A stretch of DNA of 64,000 nt from Dipylidium caninum (Eukaryota > Platyhelminthes > Cestoda > Cyclophyllidea > Dipylidiidae), in assembly GCA_017562135.1 (NCBI GenBank), contig QEYB01000282.1, positions 887,501-951,500 on the forward strand, written 5' to 3'. Positions 11,301 to 24,124 of the stretch are shown in pieces. Under the pieces are notes generated by a model. That model saw only the letters and a program-made list of their open reading frames with translations. It was not told where the DNA came from and searched no databases. Every line of letters begins with the position of its first letter. Position 1 is the stretch's first letter. The translations under genes and the position numbers were made by a program.

Positions 11301-12556
11301 CTCCGTTTTAATGGCTTCTACCTCCTCCTCTTTTTGCTATGAAAAATATAATGCCACTGAACTGAATAGTTTATGTAGAAACGTGAAGAAAATGCGCACC
11401 TTAACTTCCACTAGACGGACTTCGTTTTCTGCTCGGATGCTCTCAGTGAGAGCAACCTGAGCATCAAGTTTAGCCTGTGCATCAGCTAATTTCGCCTCAC
11501 TCAATTGGAGTTTGCGACTCATTTGCTCATATGAGATTTTTAGCACACGATTCTCCTCTTGTTTAACCGTCAGCTCCTCCTGCAGTTTTTCTATCACCTC
11601 ATTAATGGATTGAATCTCCGCCTGCTTAACCTCAACCTCCTCGCGTACTTCATTCATATCTCGTTCCATAGTCCTCTTCTTCCGCAATTCTTTTTGGGCC
11701 TCGTTCGCCTTCTCCTTGACGTTTCAAATAACACAGAAATAAGTTATAGAAAATAATGAGAATTCTACATTTCTGTTTAGCGAAGTAATTTAATGAATAA
11801 GTTTCACAGCCCGTACAATTTTTAAAGCAGAAAATGGAATTTAAAAAGGAGCCTCACCTGGATGTCGTGAGTTAATTCAGTGATTTTTTGTTGAGCATTA
11901 AGGATTTCTTCTTGTAGCACGCTGATTTGCTCTTTAGTTGATTCAATTTCTTCGTGCAGTTTAGCATTTTCAGAAGCTTGTTCCGACTTTTCTTTGATCA
12001 ACTTCTCCAAACTTTTTGAGAGCTCAACGATTCTAGGAACAGATAAGGTAAAACATTCTGTATAGACAGAAGAATAGCACAAAGAGTAGCTACTGAAGGA
12101 ATATATAACACTTATTAGCCTAGTTACACATGTATCTTCTCAGGAGGAATTTCGAACATTATTTTCGACAGTCTAAGAAAAAGTATGTGCTCACGCATCA
12201 GCTCCAACTTCGCCCGTCTCTCCCTTCTCAATTATATTACTGAGGGTGGAGATCTCATCTTTCAGACGTTTGATACGTTCTCGAGCTTGATTTTCCTTGT
12301 CGGTGGCTTGTGCGACTAGTGTCCAAGCATTTTCAAGTTCCTTCTTAAGTGTAGAGATATTTGCAGGATTTTCACTGGAGACCTTTTTGGCATGTTCCAA
12401 TCGGACGGAATTTGACAATATATCTGCTTTTAGCTCACGACATTTTTTGATCAATTTTTTTTCGTTCTCATGTGATTTCTGAAGAGACACCATGAGCTTG
12501 CCATACTCCTCACAAAATTTTTTGAGAATTTTTTTTCCTTTTAAGTCGCCTAATAA
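8396..12556 (-). CDS. CFAP58: Cilia- and flagella-associated protein 58 (CFAP58/CCDC147)
   Basis: Long coiled-coil protein of motile cilia and sperm flagella. Exons, in gene order: 12556-12195, 12032-11858, 11714-11400, 11336-10116, 9207-8984 and 8743-8396. Family hallmarks are QEAEERKLLRIIAEA, KKELDQVISEKDILG, QLVRRNDELANLYEKI, INVHRWRKLE and VELKQVLARQPGPE. Heptad-rich coiled coil fills nearly the whole chain. The C-terminal exon ends in a charged Glu/Asp/Arg tail unlike the vertebrate end. The amino terminus is incomplete: about 20 more codons (AIDEPTFVNLIEDIML, near 12591-12650) probably precede the first listed exon, but no splice joins them in phase. Exon 9207-8984 is 224 nt although both borders are phase 0, and the frame breaks near 9152; see findings. 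Divergent from BMS1. Confidence 0.9.
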
Positions 12557-13494
12557 CTTTTCATGGCATTATGTAAAGGAGGGACGGAAATTACAGCATT
12601 ATGTCTTCTATAAGGTTAACAAATGTCGGTTCATCTATAGCAGGTTTGACCACACCTTTTGATAAATTTTTGTCATGCTTAACTATGTAGGTTAAAATGA
12701 AAATCATACCAATTCGGCCATTATCAGAGATAGCAACGAATCCGATTTGGGGAAATAAAACGAAATGCGAACTATTTAATCGTTTCGCAGCAACCTTCGG
12801 AGTCAAGGACGGTGGATAAGTGCGTTCGAAGGAAAACTGCCTGGAGAGCTAAGAGTTCGTTTTCCGAAAAGGGAGGTGAGACTGTCAACGGTGCCACTTT
12901 ATCGAAAAATCGCATAGGCAGTTCGTACCGTAACCGAATTTATGGAATCATAACTGCAAATTACACATAGCATAGTGCGTTAGAAGAGCGATAATTAATG
13001 CACTAGGATATATTTCCTTGAAATATGAGGACATTTTAACCTTATATTCTTGACTGATGTGCGAGTTAAGTCGGAAAACCCCGTCTTACGCATATTTAAA
13101 GGGCAGCTATAAAACCGGGGGAAACATGAACAGCGCGAGCAAACGAGCACGATTTCAGGGCAAGACGTAGACGTCTAGGGTGGGATGCGTATATTCAACG
13201 ATATACTAGTTTAGGCCAGTAAGAGTCAGGGGTGTCTCTCTGTGGTAAATTGCTTCATGCAAAGATTTTTTCACTGACGCTATTTTAGGCAAAAATCAAT
13301 TTATAGTTGCCCCTACTATTCTCATCCTTTTAAAACTACATACTTTAGAAGCCTAGTTAGGGGATAAATATTACTTTTAAACGGATAGGTTTACAAATAG
13401 ATTTGCATAAATTTTGTTTTGGCAAATCCAATAAGTGCGGCGATTCAAATGCATACACCCGGTCGGTTTAGCCTTGCACGTTTCTCGCCCGAAA
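12557..13494. other. Divergent intergenic region CFAP58/BMS1
   Basis: Head-to-head spacer likely to contain both promoters and the 5' exon of CFAP58 (candidate coding near 12591-12650). I recognise no specific promoter element. Confidence 0.45.
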
Positions 13495-16400
13495 ATGGAT
13501 GAACCAAGCAAGAAAAAGCACAGGGCACCCCAGAGTGGCGCCAAAACATTGAAGAAATCGAAATCTGAAAAGTCTGTCACATCGCATAATCCTAAAAGGT
13601 TTTGCGGTCCAGCATACTACCAAGGCTGCCAAGAAAGTTCGGAAAACCCTAGACCGGGAGACGAAGAAGTACCGACTCCCAAACGTTAGTGCCGAGGTTT
13701 CTTCTGATTTCTCTCCCCCACTGGTTGTCGGAATAGTTGGTCCCCCTAGATGTGGCAAGTCAACTCTCTTGCGCGACTTGATTAGACATTTTGGTCGGCA
13801 GTTGGTTCCTTCTATCACGGGGCCTATAACGGTGGTTGTTGGTAAAAAGTATCGGATGACTCTAATAGAATGTGACTGCAATATCAACAGTATGATTGAC
13901 ATAGCAAAAATAGCAGACTTGATTCTTCTCATTGTCAATGTCCAGAACGGTTTAGAAATGTATCACTTCGAATTTATCAATATGCTCCAAGTTCATGGAA
14001 TGCCGAGGGTGATTCCTATTCTTAATCATTTGGACCAATTCAAAGAGTCCAGTTCTGCACGAGCTATGCGCAAGAAAATTAAACAACGACTTTGGAATGA
14101 TCTATCAGCTAAGATTTTTATGTTATCCCGCTTTATGCAGAAGAAAGGTACTATGACGCTTAATTTTACTAGTTCTAGTATATCATCGTAGACAAGGCGA
14201 AACAGATAAGAAAGGTATGGATGGCACTTATATGCCTGCTGAGATTCAGCGTTTGGCTCGCTTGATGGTAGTTAAATCTCCCAGACCATCTGATTGGCGA
14301 ACTGGACATCCTTACATGCTAGTTGATCGCGTGGAGGATGTTACGAATCCTAGAATTCTTACCGAAGACGAGAAAGCAGACCGTGTTATTTGTCTCTACG
14401 GTTGGGTTAGAGGTGCCTCAATCGAAGCCTCTTTTTCTCACCCTTTGGTGCACATTCCTGGTCTCGGTGATTTTTCAATTGCGGAATGCACTCGCCAGCA
14501 GGACCCCTGCCCGACACCGGCCCAAATAATGCGAGCTGGCACGTCAACAGAAGAAGCTATTGAAATCAAACTGAAACGACGTCTTTCTGAAGGCGAGCGC
14601 AAAGTAAGACATTGGATCAACCACTTATCAAAATTCCGTTCCGATGTGGTGTTGTTTGTCAATGATAAAACGATATAGGTGGTTTCTTCCGATTATACTT
14701 CTTATCACCTGTTTTCCATTTGGCAAGATCTAACCACGTTGTATTTGTGTTTAGCTTTACGCTCCAATGTCTAGCATCGGTGGTGTGCTTTTCGATCGCG
14801 ACGCAACGTACATTGACTTGGGGGGGAGTCATCATTTGGGCGGTGGTCGCCTGACCTCGGGCCGAACGGTGGTGGTAGGAGCGGCCGAAGCGGAGTTGGC
14901 CGAAGCCCGTAATCTCCTCTCTGCTGCGGATCAATGCCTAGACGAACGGTTGGAACACGATCATCGAGTCCAGCTGCTCTCCGATGCACCTCTTCTAGAG
15001 CCATCTTCAAATGTCCTATCCTCCATCCTCGATAGCAGTGATGAAAAAACTACTTCCGAAGATGACACTGATAGCGTTGATACTTATAATGATCGAGAAG
15101 AGGAGGGTGCTGATGTATTAAGAATTTTTGAGGATACCACTTTCCCCGATAATGCAAGAAAATCAATGGAGGTTGATAGTAATGATGGGGAAAGTGGTAA
15201 TCTGTTGAAGTTTAAGAAAAGCGTCCATTTCGATAGTGGACATCGTGATATGAAGAATGCATTCGAGAGTACGTGGATCTGATACCCTCGTAACGATATT
15301 TTATTTTACTAATAAAATTCTAATATTTGTTTTAGATTTGGGCTGGGAAGAAACGACAGCAAGTCGCAAAAATTGGAAGCACATTATCTACGATACCGGT
15401 ACTGCGTCCCGTATCTTAAATTGTTTCTTTTCGTAGAACAGATCATCCATTTATGCACGCCATTTTTTACTAGGTTCTTTTCTAGCTAAATAACGTAGGT
15501 CCTTGAATAGTAATTTTTAGACAAAAATGTCGTTCATATTTTTAAGTTAACCGAATCGTCTCTTCTTGTACCGTTTGTATATTAGTGTTGTCTATGTTAG
15601 TTGCGATTTCTAGGCGTTACCATACAGACAGTTTTGGCTTCCATATTAGCACTATAGAGCATTAACGTATTTGTCTGTAGCTGAGGATGAGGTGCCCAAA
15701 AGTGCGGACACACCCGATTTAACCGGTGAAATGTTCCGTATCTCTACGACAATGGACGCCCATTTTCGTCAAATTGGCGCTGACGACGTCACGATTCCGC
15801 AACAGACTTCCGTCCCCATCGATTGGACCGTGTCAGTGGGTTTGATTGCAAACCGCTTCACCACGGGCGAATGGAGCGCTTCGGAAGACGCAGGAAAACT
15901 TTTGGAGGCCGACGCTAAAGCGCAGCGGACAATCGAAGCGCTGAAAGCGCAGAAAATGGCTAAAGCGGCGGGCAGTAGAATTCAATACAAACCGGGGGAG
16001 AAATCGACATCGGACATCTCTGGTATTTCAAACTCTGATGAGGAAGAGGTTGAAGATATCGGTTCAATTGATGAGAAGGGCGGGGATTCCAATGCAAGTG
16101 CTAAGGATGATGAAGACGATGACCCTACTAAAGGATTCGAAAAGGTTGTTTATTTGCGATAGAGTATGTAGTGTTATACGCAGTCACACACACCGCTCCG
16201 AGTCTTGCATAACTTATTATTATGACTTACGGTTAATTACTAAGCTACTCATGTTGTTTTTTGAGATCTTGGATTTGTTTGCGATGTCGGAACGTGACTT
16301 TTTTATTTCCTCTTCTACTTAACTTTTCCCCTCCACCACTTTATTTCACGCTGATGTGTAATTCATTGAAATGTCACCATTCAATTTTGCACTCATTAGG

Positions 16401-19400
16401 GAGGAGATCATGACGCAAGCTGTCTGAAATGGCATTTTAGCATTTACTAAATGGTCTCCTGTTCATTCTATCTCGGCACTGAAAATAACTTGCTACTTTA
16501 TATTTGGTCAGTAGATGGATCAACTCATTTGTTGTTCGGGAGCAAGGTCGGCTTGTCTCTGAAAAATAACTTTCCTGGAGCTTATTGTTCTCGCTGACTA
16601 TACACTCGGCATGGTATATTTCAAAAATTCATGGCTTTTGCATTTTCCGTTCACTGTTCTAAGAGTGGCAGTTTGGAGAAATAATCCTCACTGGAATCAT
16701 GAAACCCTTTTAAAACAATGAAATATAAGTTCGATGTGATAAAGACGGGATTGACTTTACAATGTTCTAAGGGAATGGAAGGAGTTGGCTGTCTCTTCGC
16801 TTGCTGGTGTGGCAGGTCCACATGTACAGGTCGTTTTCGATTCTCTTACAGAAACTACTGCTTCCAACGAAACGCGAACGAATTTTAGAGAAGCGTCGAC
16901 GTCACAAGGAACTTTTTGATCGCCTCTACGAAGCTGCTCAACGGGGCTCTGGGGGGAACCAGAACGAACCAGCAAATGCTTTCTACGACAAGATCGTTGC
17001 TAAGATGGAGGCTCAGAAACAGTTGAATCGTGAGGTTCTTACTAAATTACCACCTGGGATCCGAGAGACTGTTGAGGGTGTAACACCTGGTTCCTATGTG
17101 CGTCTGAAATTGCTGGTTAGTCCCTTTCTCCCTATTCTATAAATAGTTTCTAACGTTATTGCGGTGGGACCAGAGGTTTAATACATCCACAAGGATATCG
17201 AGTCGTTTTCCTTAGTGGATTTGTCCCAAGTCGTCACTGTCGACTGAATTAATAATCGCTACTGATGAATACGGCCGGTAGAGATATTTTAATGCCCAAT
17301 ACCTTTATAATTATCGGACAACGTAACGTCAACGCCTATCTATATTTTTTTATCAACTCAATCATTCTTTCCCTCTTGACTTGTTGTTTCGGTCATTCGA
17401 CTGGCCCCTGACCGGTCTATTAGTTCCTCATTCTTACTCCCCCGTCCCCTTTATTCCTCCCTTGCCGTATTTTCGCGGTATACGTGAATCCCCCGTTTAA
17501 TTTTAACTTATTCTTCAACTTTGTTCGAATTTAGAATAAAAGTGATTTCTGAGAATTAGCAGTGAATTTTAAGGACGGCGGGCTTTCATCCACCGTTTTT
17601 AAAACTCGTAAAGGACGTACCTGAGCTGCACTTGGATGTCACAGCTCCTTCCTTATTAGCACAAAACGCTTCATATAAAATAAGACAATTATTGTTTCAG
17701 GGGTGCCTTACCAATTCATGGCGAACTTTGACCCGCGGCAACCCCTGGTGGTGGGGGGATTGGTGAAGGGAGAGGAAGCCAAGGCCTTCATTCAAGCTCG
17801 ATTTCAGGCCCACAGGTGGCTAAAACGTGTTCTCAAATCCAATGATCCCATCACGGTATCTGTTGGTTGGCGACGCTATCAAACAGTCGGTGTGTTTTCC
17901 AAGTTAGTCTCTTTTTTGCTTACTCTATGCACAATGACCTAAGTGGTGACCTGATAGTTGAGTTTAGTAGTGGTTATTGGGACCATTCCTGCACGCGCCC
18001 CACCAGTGAAACTAAAGTGTTCCAAGGTCGCTGAGGCCACTACCTTCCCGTTTAATTATGTTGACTAGGTAAAAACCTTCTGGGCTTCTGTACATGATTG
18101 GATCCTTTTTTTCCCAAAACCTGTGCCCAATAAGTGCATGAAACTGTTAAAGGCGTCCACATTGTTAACACGAGTTAATGTGTTTAGGTTTCCAACTTCC
18201 GTCTACTTTTGTCCTTTTCTTATAGCGCCTTATTGATGATTAAATTTCATAGCTGTTATACCATGTTGAGGCACTGAATTAAATGACGTGATAAAACAAA
18301 GCCATCACGTGGTTTTCACTTGAGTTATCAGGTGTTTGCTCACATGCCCACTGCATGCAGGCGATGCGACGGTAGCGAGGGTGTTTCTGCACCACACTTT
18401 TGTCCATTGGTTGGGCAACAAATCGTTTTGACGTTTACTTACCCAGATTCCATTCCACCCTCAGCCAGGATCGCGTGTGATGCTAAAATGTGTTTTGTTG
18501 CAGGGAGGAGCACAATTTCCGGAAAAGGTACCTCAAATACGCTCTGGCCCATGAGCATTGCAACATCACCTTTTACGGACCTGTGGTCCCTGCAAAAACT
18601 GGTGTCGTTGCCTTCATAAATTCAACATGGCGGGAACAGGTGATTCTAGCCTAAGAATTTTACACTATTTCCCTTGATATACTGTTTTGCGTGTCACTCT
18701 ACACGAACCAACACCAATCTTCAAATTTATTTTTGGGATTTTGCCGTCAGCCAAAAGCGTAGAATGGTTAATCTCTTCCCCCAAATCAATTCGATTTACT
18801 GGGTGCAACCAGGATTAAATGGCTTTTTCATTTTGCCCTGAAATACGCTATTTACAAGGCACTTATGTGTGTTTGTTTAGTAAAGGGAAGGACTCATTCA
18901 CGACTGTGGCGGGTCATGTGACCGTGCTGTGTTCACATGTCTCCTTTGCCTACTACGGGACGAGGGAACGCCACCACGTACCTTTAATCTTGAAACTGTC
19001 ATTTTTTCCAGACGGAAGCGTCCACTTCACTGAAATACCGGATCGCCGGGACTGGGAGCGTGACTGACTGCAACGAGTCTTTTCAGATAATGAAGAAACT
19101 CAAATTGGTTGGTCATCCGTTCAAACTATTCTCCAAAACTGCCTTTATTCGTGATATGTTCAATTCGGAACTCGAAGTGGCTAAAATGATCGGTTCCAAG
19201 ATTCAGACTGCCTCCAAGGTTAGAGGTAATGTTTATTTTTCTCTGTCAAATGGGACAGGCGACTCCAGTGTATTAAATACACACACACATTCCATGTTTA
19301 GGTCTGGTAAAGGGCGCTCTCACTGGTTCCAGTTTCAAACCGGGCGATTTTCGGGCCACATTTGAAGCGTCTATTAAAATGGCGGATATAGTTTTTATGC

Positions 19401-19996
19401 GAACATTTGTGCCCATTGAACTCGTCGCCTTTTACAATCCCATTCCCAACCTCTTACTCACCTCCACACCCAACGAAATGCAGTGGAGGATGCTTCGAAC
19501 AGTGGGAGAATTGCGATGGGAGACGGGTACCAAGGCGGAGGTCAAGGAGGATTCCAAATACAAAGAGGTACAGCGCGTGCCCTACGTGCCGGCGCCGCTA
19601 ACTGTGCCTACTAAACTAATTGCAGCACTGCCCTTCGCTGATAAACCAAAAGTGAGTAAGAAAGAACTGCGCACACAGCGTTTCCTCCACGACGAGGTGC
19701 GCCGCGCCAGACGTGCCGGTGTGCCCGCACCGGTGTCAGTAGCAACTGAAGTAGACGAAATTCCCGACCCTGTTGGACACGCTCATGAACGCGCGCAGCT
19801 CATCCAACGTCTGCGGCAATTGCACGCGGCCTACCAAGACCGTGAAAGGAAGAAAATGGTCTCTCGCACCTTGCAGTATAAAGCGAAACGGGCCGCGGAG
19901 AATAAAGCTTTGGAGATGAGGAACAAGAAGCGGAGAAAAGAGTTCTTTGCCCGTCATGGTGGAGTTAAGAAACAATCTGGCGATGGCAAAGTGTAG
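13495..19996 (+). CDS. BMS1: Ribosome biogenesis GTPase BMS1
   Basis: Nucleolar GTPase of the small-subunit processome, needed for 18S rRNA maturation with its partner Rcl1. Exons: 13495-14147, 14179-14603, 14755-15268, 15336-15398, 15681-16144, 16852-17115, 17701-17902, 18504-18639, 19012-19225, 19302-19996. A basic N-terminus (MDEPSKKKHRAPQSG) leads into the P-loop GPPRCGKST (about residues 81-89) and GPITVVVGKKYRMTLIEC. Then come the beta-barrel domain with GGVLFDRDATYIDLGGSHH, an acidic linker, the C-terminal domain (GPVVPAKTGVVAF, RIAGTGSV, MFNSELEVAK, MADIVFMRTF) and a basic tail. Corrected for two suspected indels it would be about 1209 residues, near the usual size. The frame slips at the A-run 13594-13597, and exons 17115/17701 do not join in phase. 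Convergent with SMIM14 (stops 217 bp apart). Confidence 0.95.
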
Positions 19997-20212
19997 TAAA
20001 CGCAGAAAATTGTACATACGATACGTCTATACTTCTCATTAATCGAGACACGACTGGATTACTCTCCTTTCCCATGTAAAGAATCGGTTTTGTTTGATGT
20101 AAAATAGTTAATAAATGATAGAGGAAGAGCATTGGTCGAGTAACCAGTTTTGGGATGTCGGGAACGTATGATTAAATGGCGATTAAAGTACAGCCCTCGT
20201 TGATATTCGCAC

Positions 20213-20890
20213 TTAGAAGATAGTTGGCGGTTCTTGATCATCATTCTAAAGAAAAAGAAAGCTATTAAACGTAAGGATTTTGGCGGTGGAGAATTGATGG
20301 CATAAGTTTTACCTCCACCGTTAAAAAAAATTAAAATACGGTTATTATACGACTTGGAGGTTGTGAATAGTTGAGACAAAGTTGAGTACGAGAAGTATTC
20401 AGCCTTTAGCAAAGAAATTTGTGAATGCGAGATTGATATTCGGCAATTTGTTTTTTGGTCGGTATAACGATTTCAATAATAAATCAACAAAACAGGGGGA
20501 AGAGGACAAGTACAGACTAATTGGTTGTGATGCGGGGGAGGGGATTGCTAATGCACAAACTTAGTAAAACCACCTGACACAAAAACTTGTTCAACAAAAT
20601 GGCCAAAAGGAGCTTACCTCTGCAGGTCTGGGCTTATTGAAGCCAATCGAGTTACCTTGTCGATAAAATTGGAAAATTAGGAAACCAGCAAGAGCAAAAA
20701 TCCACGCAAAAAGCATGAAAAACGAAGTGGCAATCTGGCTATCACCCTGGTCGATGAGTGGATTAGCTGGTTCGTTCTGACAGACGACGTCATTGCAATA
20801 GACTTGAGACTGTCGTAACATAGACAATAATCGTTGCATTGAAGTTTCATGAGTATAGATACACTCGCATGGATCGAAGTTGTCGGACAT
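20213..20890 (-). CDS. SMIM14: Small integral membrane protein 14
   Basis: Two exons, 20890-20618 and 20245-20213, joined in phase 0 across a 372-nt gtaagc...ag intron: 101 residues, against about 99 in vertebrates. The conserved N-terminal signature NFDPCECIYTHE, the motif LLRQSQ-like MLRQSQVYC and a second Cys follow the family pattern. One hydrophobic span at about residues 53-76 (SFFMLFAWIFALAGF) is the membrane helix. The short last exon encodes NDDQEPPTIF, matching the family's NGQDPPAP-like end. The vertebrate protein is an ER membrane protein of unclear function. Lies tail to tail with BMS1 and head to head with CIP2A. Confidence 0.9.
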
Positions 20891-23800
20891 GGCCAGTAGC
20901 AGTCAAAAAAGCTACTAAAAATAAAAAATATTTCATATTAACATTGCATCAGGGCAATAGATTAGCCGGAAGTGACCGATTTTAGGATACATCATAAGTA
21001 ACATTGTGGGTTGAAAAAAACACCAAAAGATTTTGAAAAATGCTATAAAAAGTACATATTTTAGTTTAGAGAAAGAAACTTAGTAGAAATAATTACTCGA
21101 AAATAGCACATTAGGGGGTTAAGAAATATGGGCGTAAGAAGAATGAAAAGTAAAAACTTATGGAGACGAAGTAAGAGACGACAAGAGTCTGGTCGTCTGA
21201 TTGGATATTTGGGTGATTAGAAACAAGGGCATGGGCAGGAAAGAAGTCGATCCGACCCGCAAAATGGGTCAAGTTGAAATGTGAAACCAACTAAGGCTGA
21301 GCGTGGGGGCCGAATAAAACAATGTCGTCAAAATATTCCAGATGGATTTAAAAATCATCTCATAGAAAAGGTTAAGACATTTTGCAACGGCATAATGGTC
21401 GAAATTTGCAATGTGCGTTTGAGTAATGAGGATTGTGAGGTAACGAGGTTGGAAGTTATTTACAATTAGCTTCATAAATGGTGATGTTACATTTTGTGAA
21501 GCTCTACAAATAACAAAATGCCACCAATTTCGGCATCTCTGCGCTTATGTAGCTGTTGAACTACGAATATACGACTTATTATGCCCGCAAATCGATCTGC
21601 TGATACGCTAATAAGGAAGAGGTCCATGTTAACTCTTTCGTGAATATGCGGGTGAAATTTAGGGATTGTTCGAACGCCAAGGTCACTAACGAAATATAAG
21701 TTTTACGGAAATAAAGCAGCATTAAAACATTTAAAAAATACTTATCTCTGTCACTTTCCATCCCTTGGTGTCCGTGTGACAAGCGAGTCCCCGAGGCAAA
21801 GGTTTTCAAAAAAGCACAATCTTAAACAATGGGCTATTGGACGAACTCTTCAAACCTATTGAGGGCAATAGTACTCTATATCTGCATTTTTTAATTTCGC
21901 GTCCCGTAATTCTAACAGAAGCAATTCCTGAATAGTCCTTGACTCTTCGTTTACTTTAATAATTAAAATTGGTTCTCACGAAGCATCTTTCACTCAATCT
22001 CCGTCAAACCGCACCTACAATGTATCCGCGATACAATTTTGTTTGTCTAAACTCGCTTCATGTCAAAATTTTCGTCTTATTAAGAATTGAAAAAAGATGC
22101 GAACATCGTGCTATATGCCCTACCATTTCCATAAACGTTTAGTTCAGGCAACTAATAATATGAGGCCAGTTGTTCTGTTGCTCAGAAATTTTAAATCAGT
22201 GTTAATTTTACCGTAAGTCATCGCCCAATTTAGAAAAACAATCAGTGTGTGATTCAACAGTCATTACCAATCACGCAATTTAACACCCTTTACGGAGAAT
22301 CCCTAATCGACTTCGAAAATTCGCGCCAAAATGAGAATAAAAATCACGACTTCTAAGGATTTCCTTAATCCAATTTGGCATGTTAAGTATAAAATGAGAC
22401 GGTTTTGTCAGTTTTCGATTGTCTGAGTCTCATTCATTGCTAGCTACTGTAGCGTGGCCCAACCCTTTGAAAATTTAGTCATTCACAGTGCACTTAAGGT
22501 TACACCTTAGTTTGAATGATATCTATGAAGTGAAAACATGGCTCAACTTTCATCGTAAGGAATATTATTGTGCACTTCGTATCACAAATAGCGTTAATTT
22601 TCTAATAAAACGGAATAGGCACCCGGGGGTGTCACAGTTACTAAAAGTAGGTAGCTTTTAGTGGAGAACATTCATGTCCTTATTTAATTCATATATGGAC
22701 TGCGGATTTTAGGTAAGAATGAAAATTCATAATTGTTGTTGAAAATATAACTTTTCCCAACAAGCCTTGTCCGTTTGTGTCGATGATCTTTCGCTATCTT
22801 TCGGAGTCATAATTCCGCTTCCATAAAATTTCTCATCTTTGCAACCAAGGGATTGAATTGTCATATGACGTCAATAGGGTCATTAAAAATTATACAATCT
22901 AAGGAGTTCTGCATGGGATGACATCCCATGACCGATGCATCATGACATCCCAAACAGGATGGAGTAATTTCGTGGTTTTGCATTATCAAGGCGGGCAACA
23001 TCATCGCTACGATTTGCCGCTGGTGGTTGCTTTGCCAGAATTGCATCGTTCAATTTAGCGATTCGTTTAATGTACATTTTGAATTAATCGTTTGGCTATT
23101 TGGTAACGGTTCGAAATTCAGAAGCAACTTTTATGATCTCAACACATTGACAGCATAAGCTTTCCTTGGTGAATCTCTTTTTTGGTGGCCTCTGTGGTGC
23201 TACATCTTGCATCGCACATGGTCTACTCCTGTTAACTTTATTTTATTCTGTCGATTTATCGTCGCCGGTAACTAGTCGTTTAAGAAATGCATCAAATTTG
23301 TTGCGTTTCAGATGCATGTTTATGAGCTCTATGAAGGCGTTTATGTGCTAAAATAGAGCGTAAATGGGATTTATATCATGTAGACAAGGAAAGTTGCGCC
23401 TCACAAAAAGGATTGAATTGTCGAAGGCGACTGATTGAGCACGTAACCCGATATACCCAAGGCATTACCAGATTTTGCGCCTACACCCCTTAGCTTCTCT
23501 GATTCACCCATATACTCCAGGAAGAAATGCAACGGTTAACAGTCAATTAAACATTTAATACTTCAGCCAGCAATTGATGGGGAGTGTTTTATAGCGTTAA
23601 CAAGGCTATCAATTCATAGTAGAGAAAGAATATAATCTTCTGAATGAGGTAATGTATATAATATATCGATACCTTGAAACATGCCTCGAACCGAGATTAC
23701 CGAGTGTTATGCTGTGCAGTCGTGTTAAAATAATTAATGTTAGCCGTTAACGTGCGCCAAAAATTAGGTAAAACCCCTGGAGCAGGGATTTCGACATCAC

Positions 23801-24124
23801 GATTTGTGCAAATGATTGCCCTTTGTACGCCCAGCATTTACTTGGCCGCCTTCATTGCAGGTACACAAGAAAAAATGTCTGCGCTCAAAATAAATGGCAG
23901 AAAGCGCCACGTTTTTGAAAAAAATTATAATACCAATTGTTGAGAAACCCTAAAAGTAACCTGCAATAATAACTAACTTTGATATATTACTAAGTTCCTG
24001 ATATAAATTAATTTGTTATTATCCTTGAAATATAAATATTGATCGAGAGGGCGGGAAATTCAGGGCTACCCCTCGGGCTCTGTATAGGGTCGCTCGGGTG
24101 TGCATTCGCTATAGCACATTAAAG
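20891..24124. other. Intergenic region SMIM14/CIP2A
   Basis: 3.2 kb between two divergent genes, AT-rich. No exon, RNA gene or repeat copy recognised, apart from a perfect 19-bp palindrome at 22912-22930. Short open frames (for example 21281-21469, 23166-23351) have no recognisable similarity. Confidence 0.5.
22912..22930. repeat. 19-bp perfect palindrome
   Basis: CATGGGATG-A-CATCCCATG: two 9-bp arms around a single base. A further ATGACATCCC half-site follows about 12 bp later. Confidence 0.6.
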
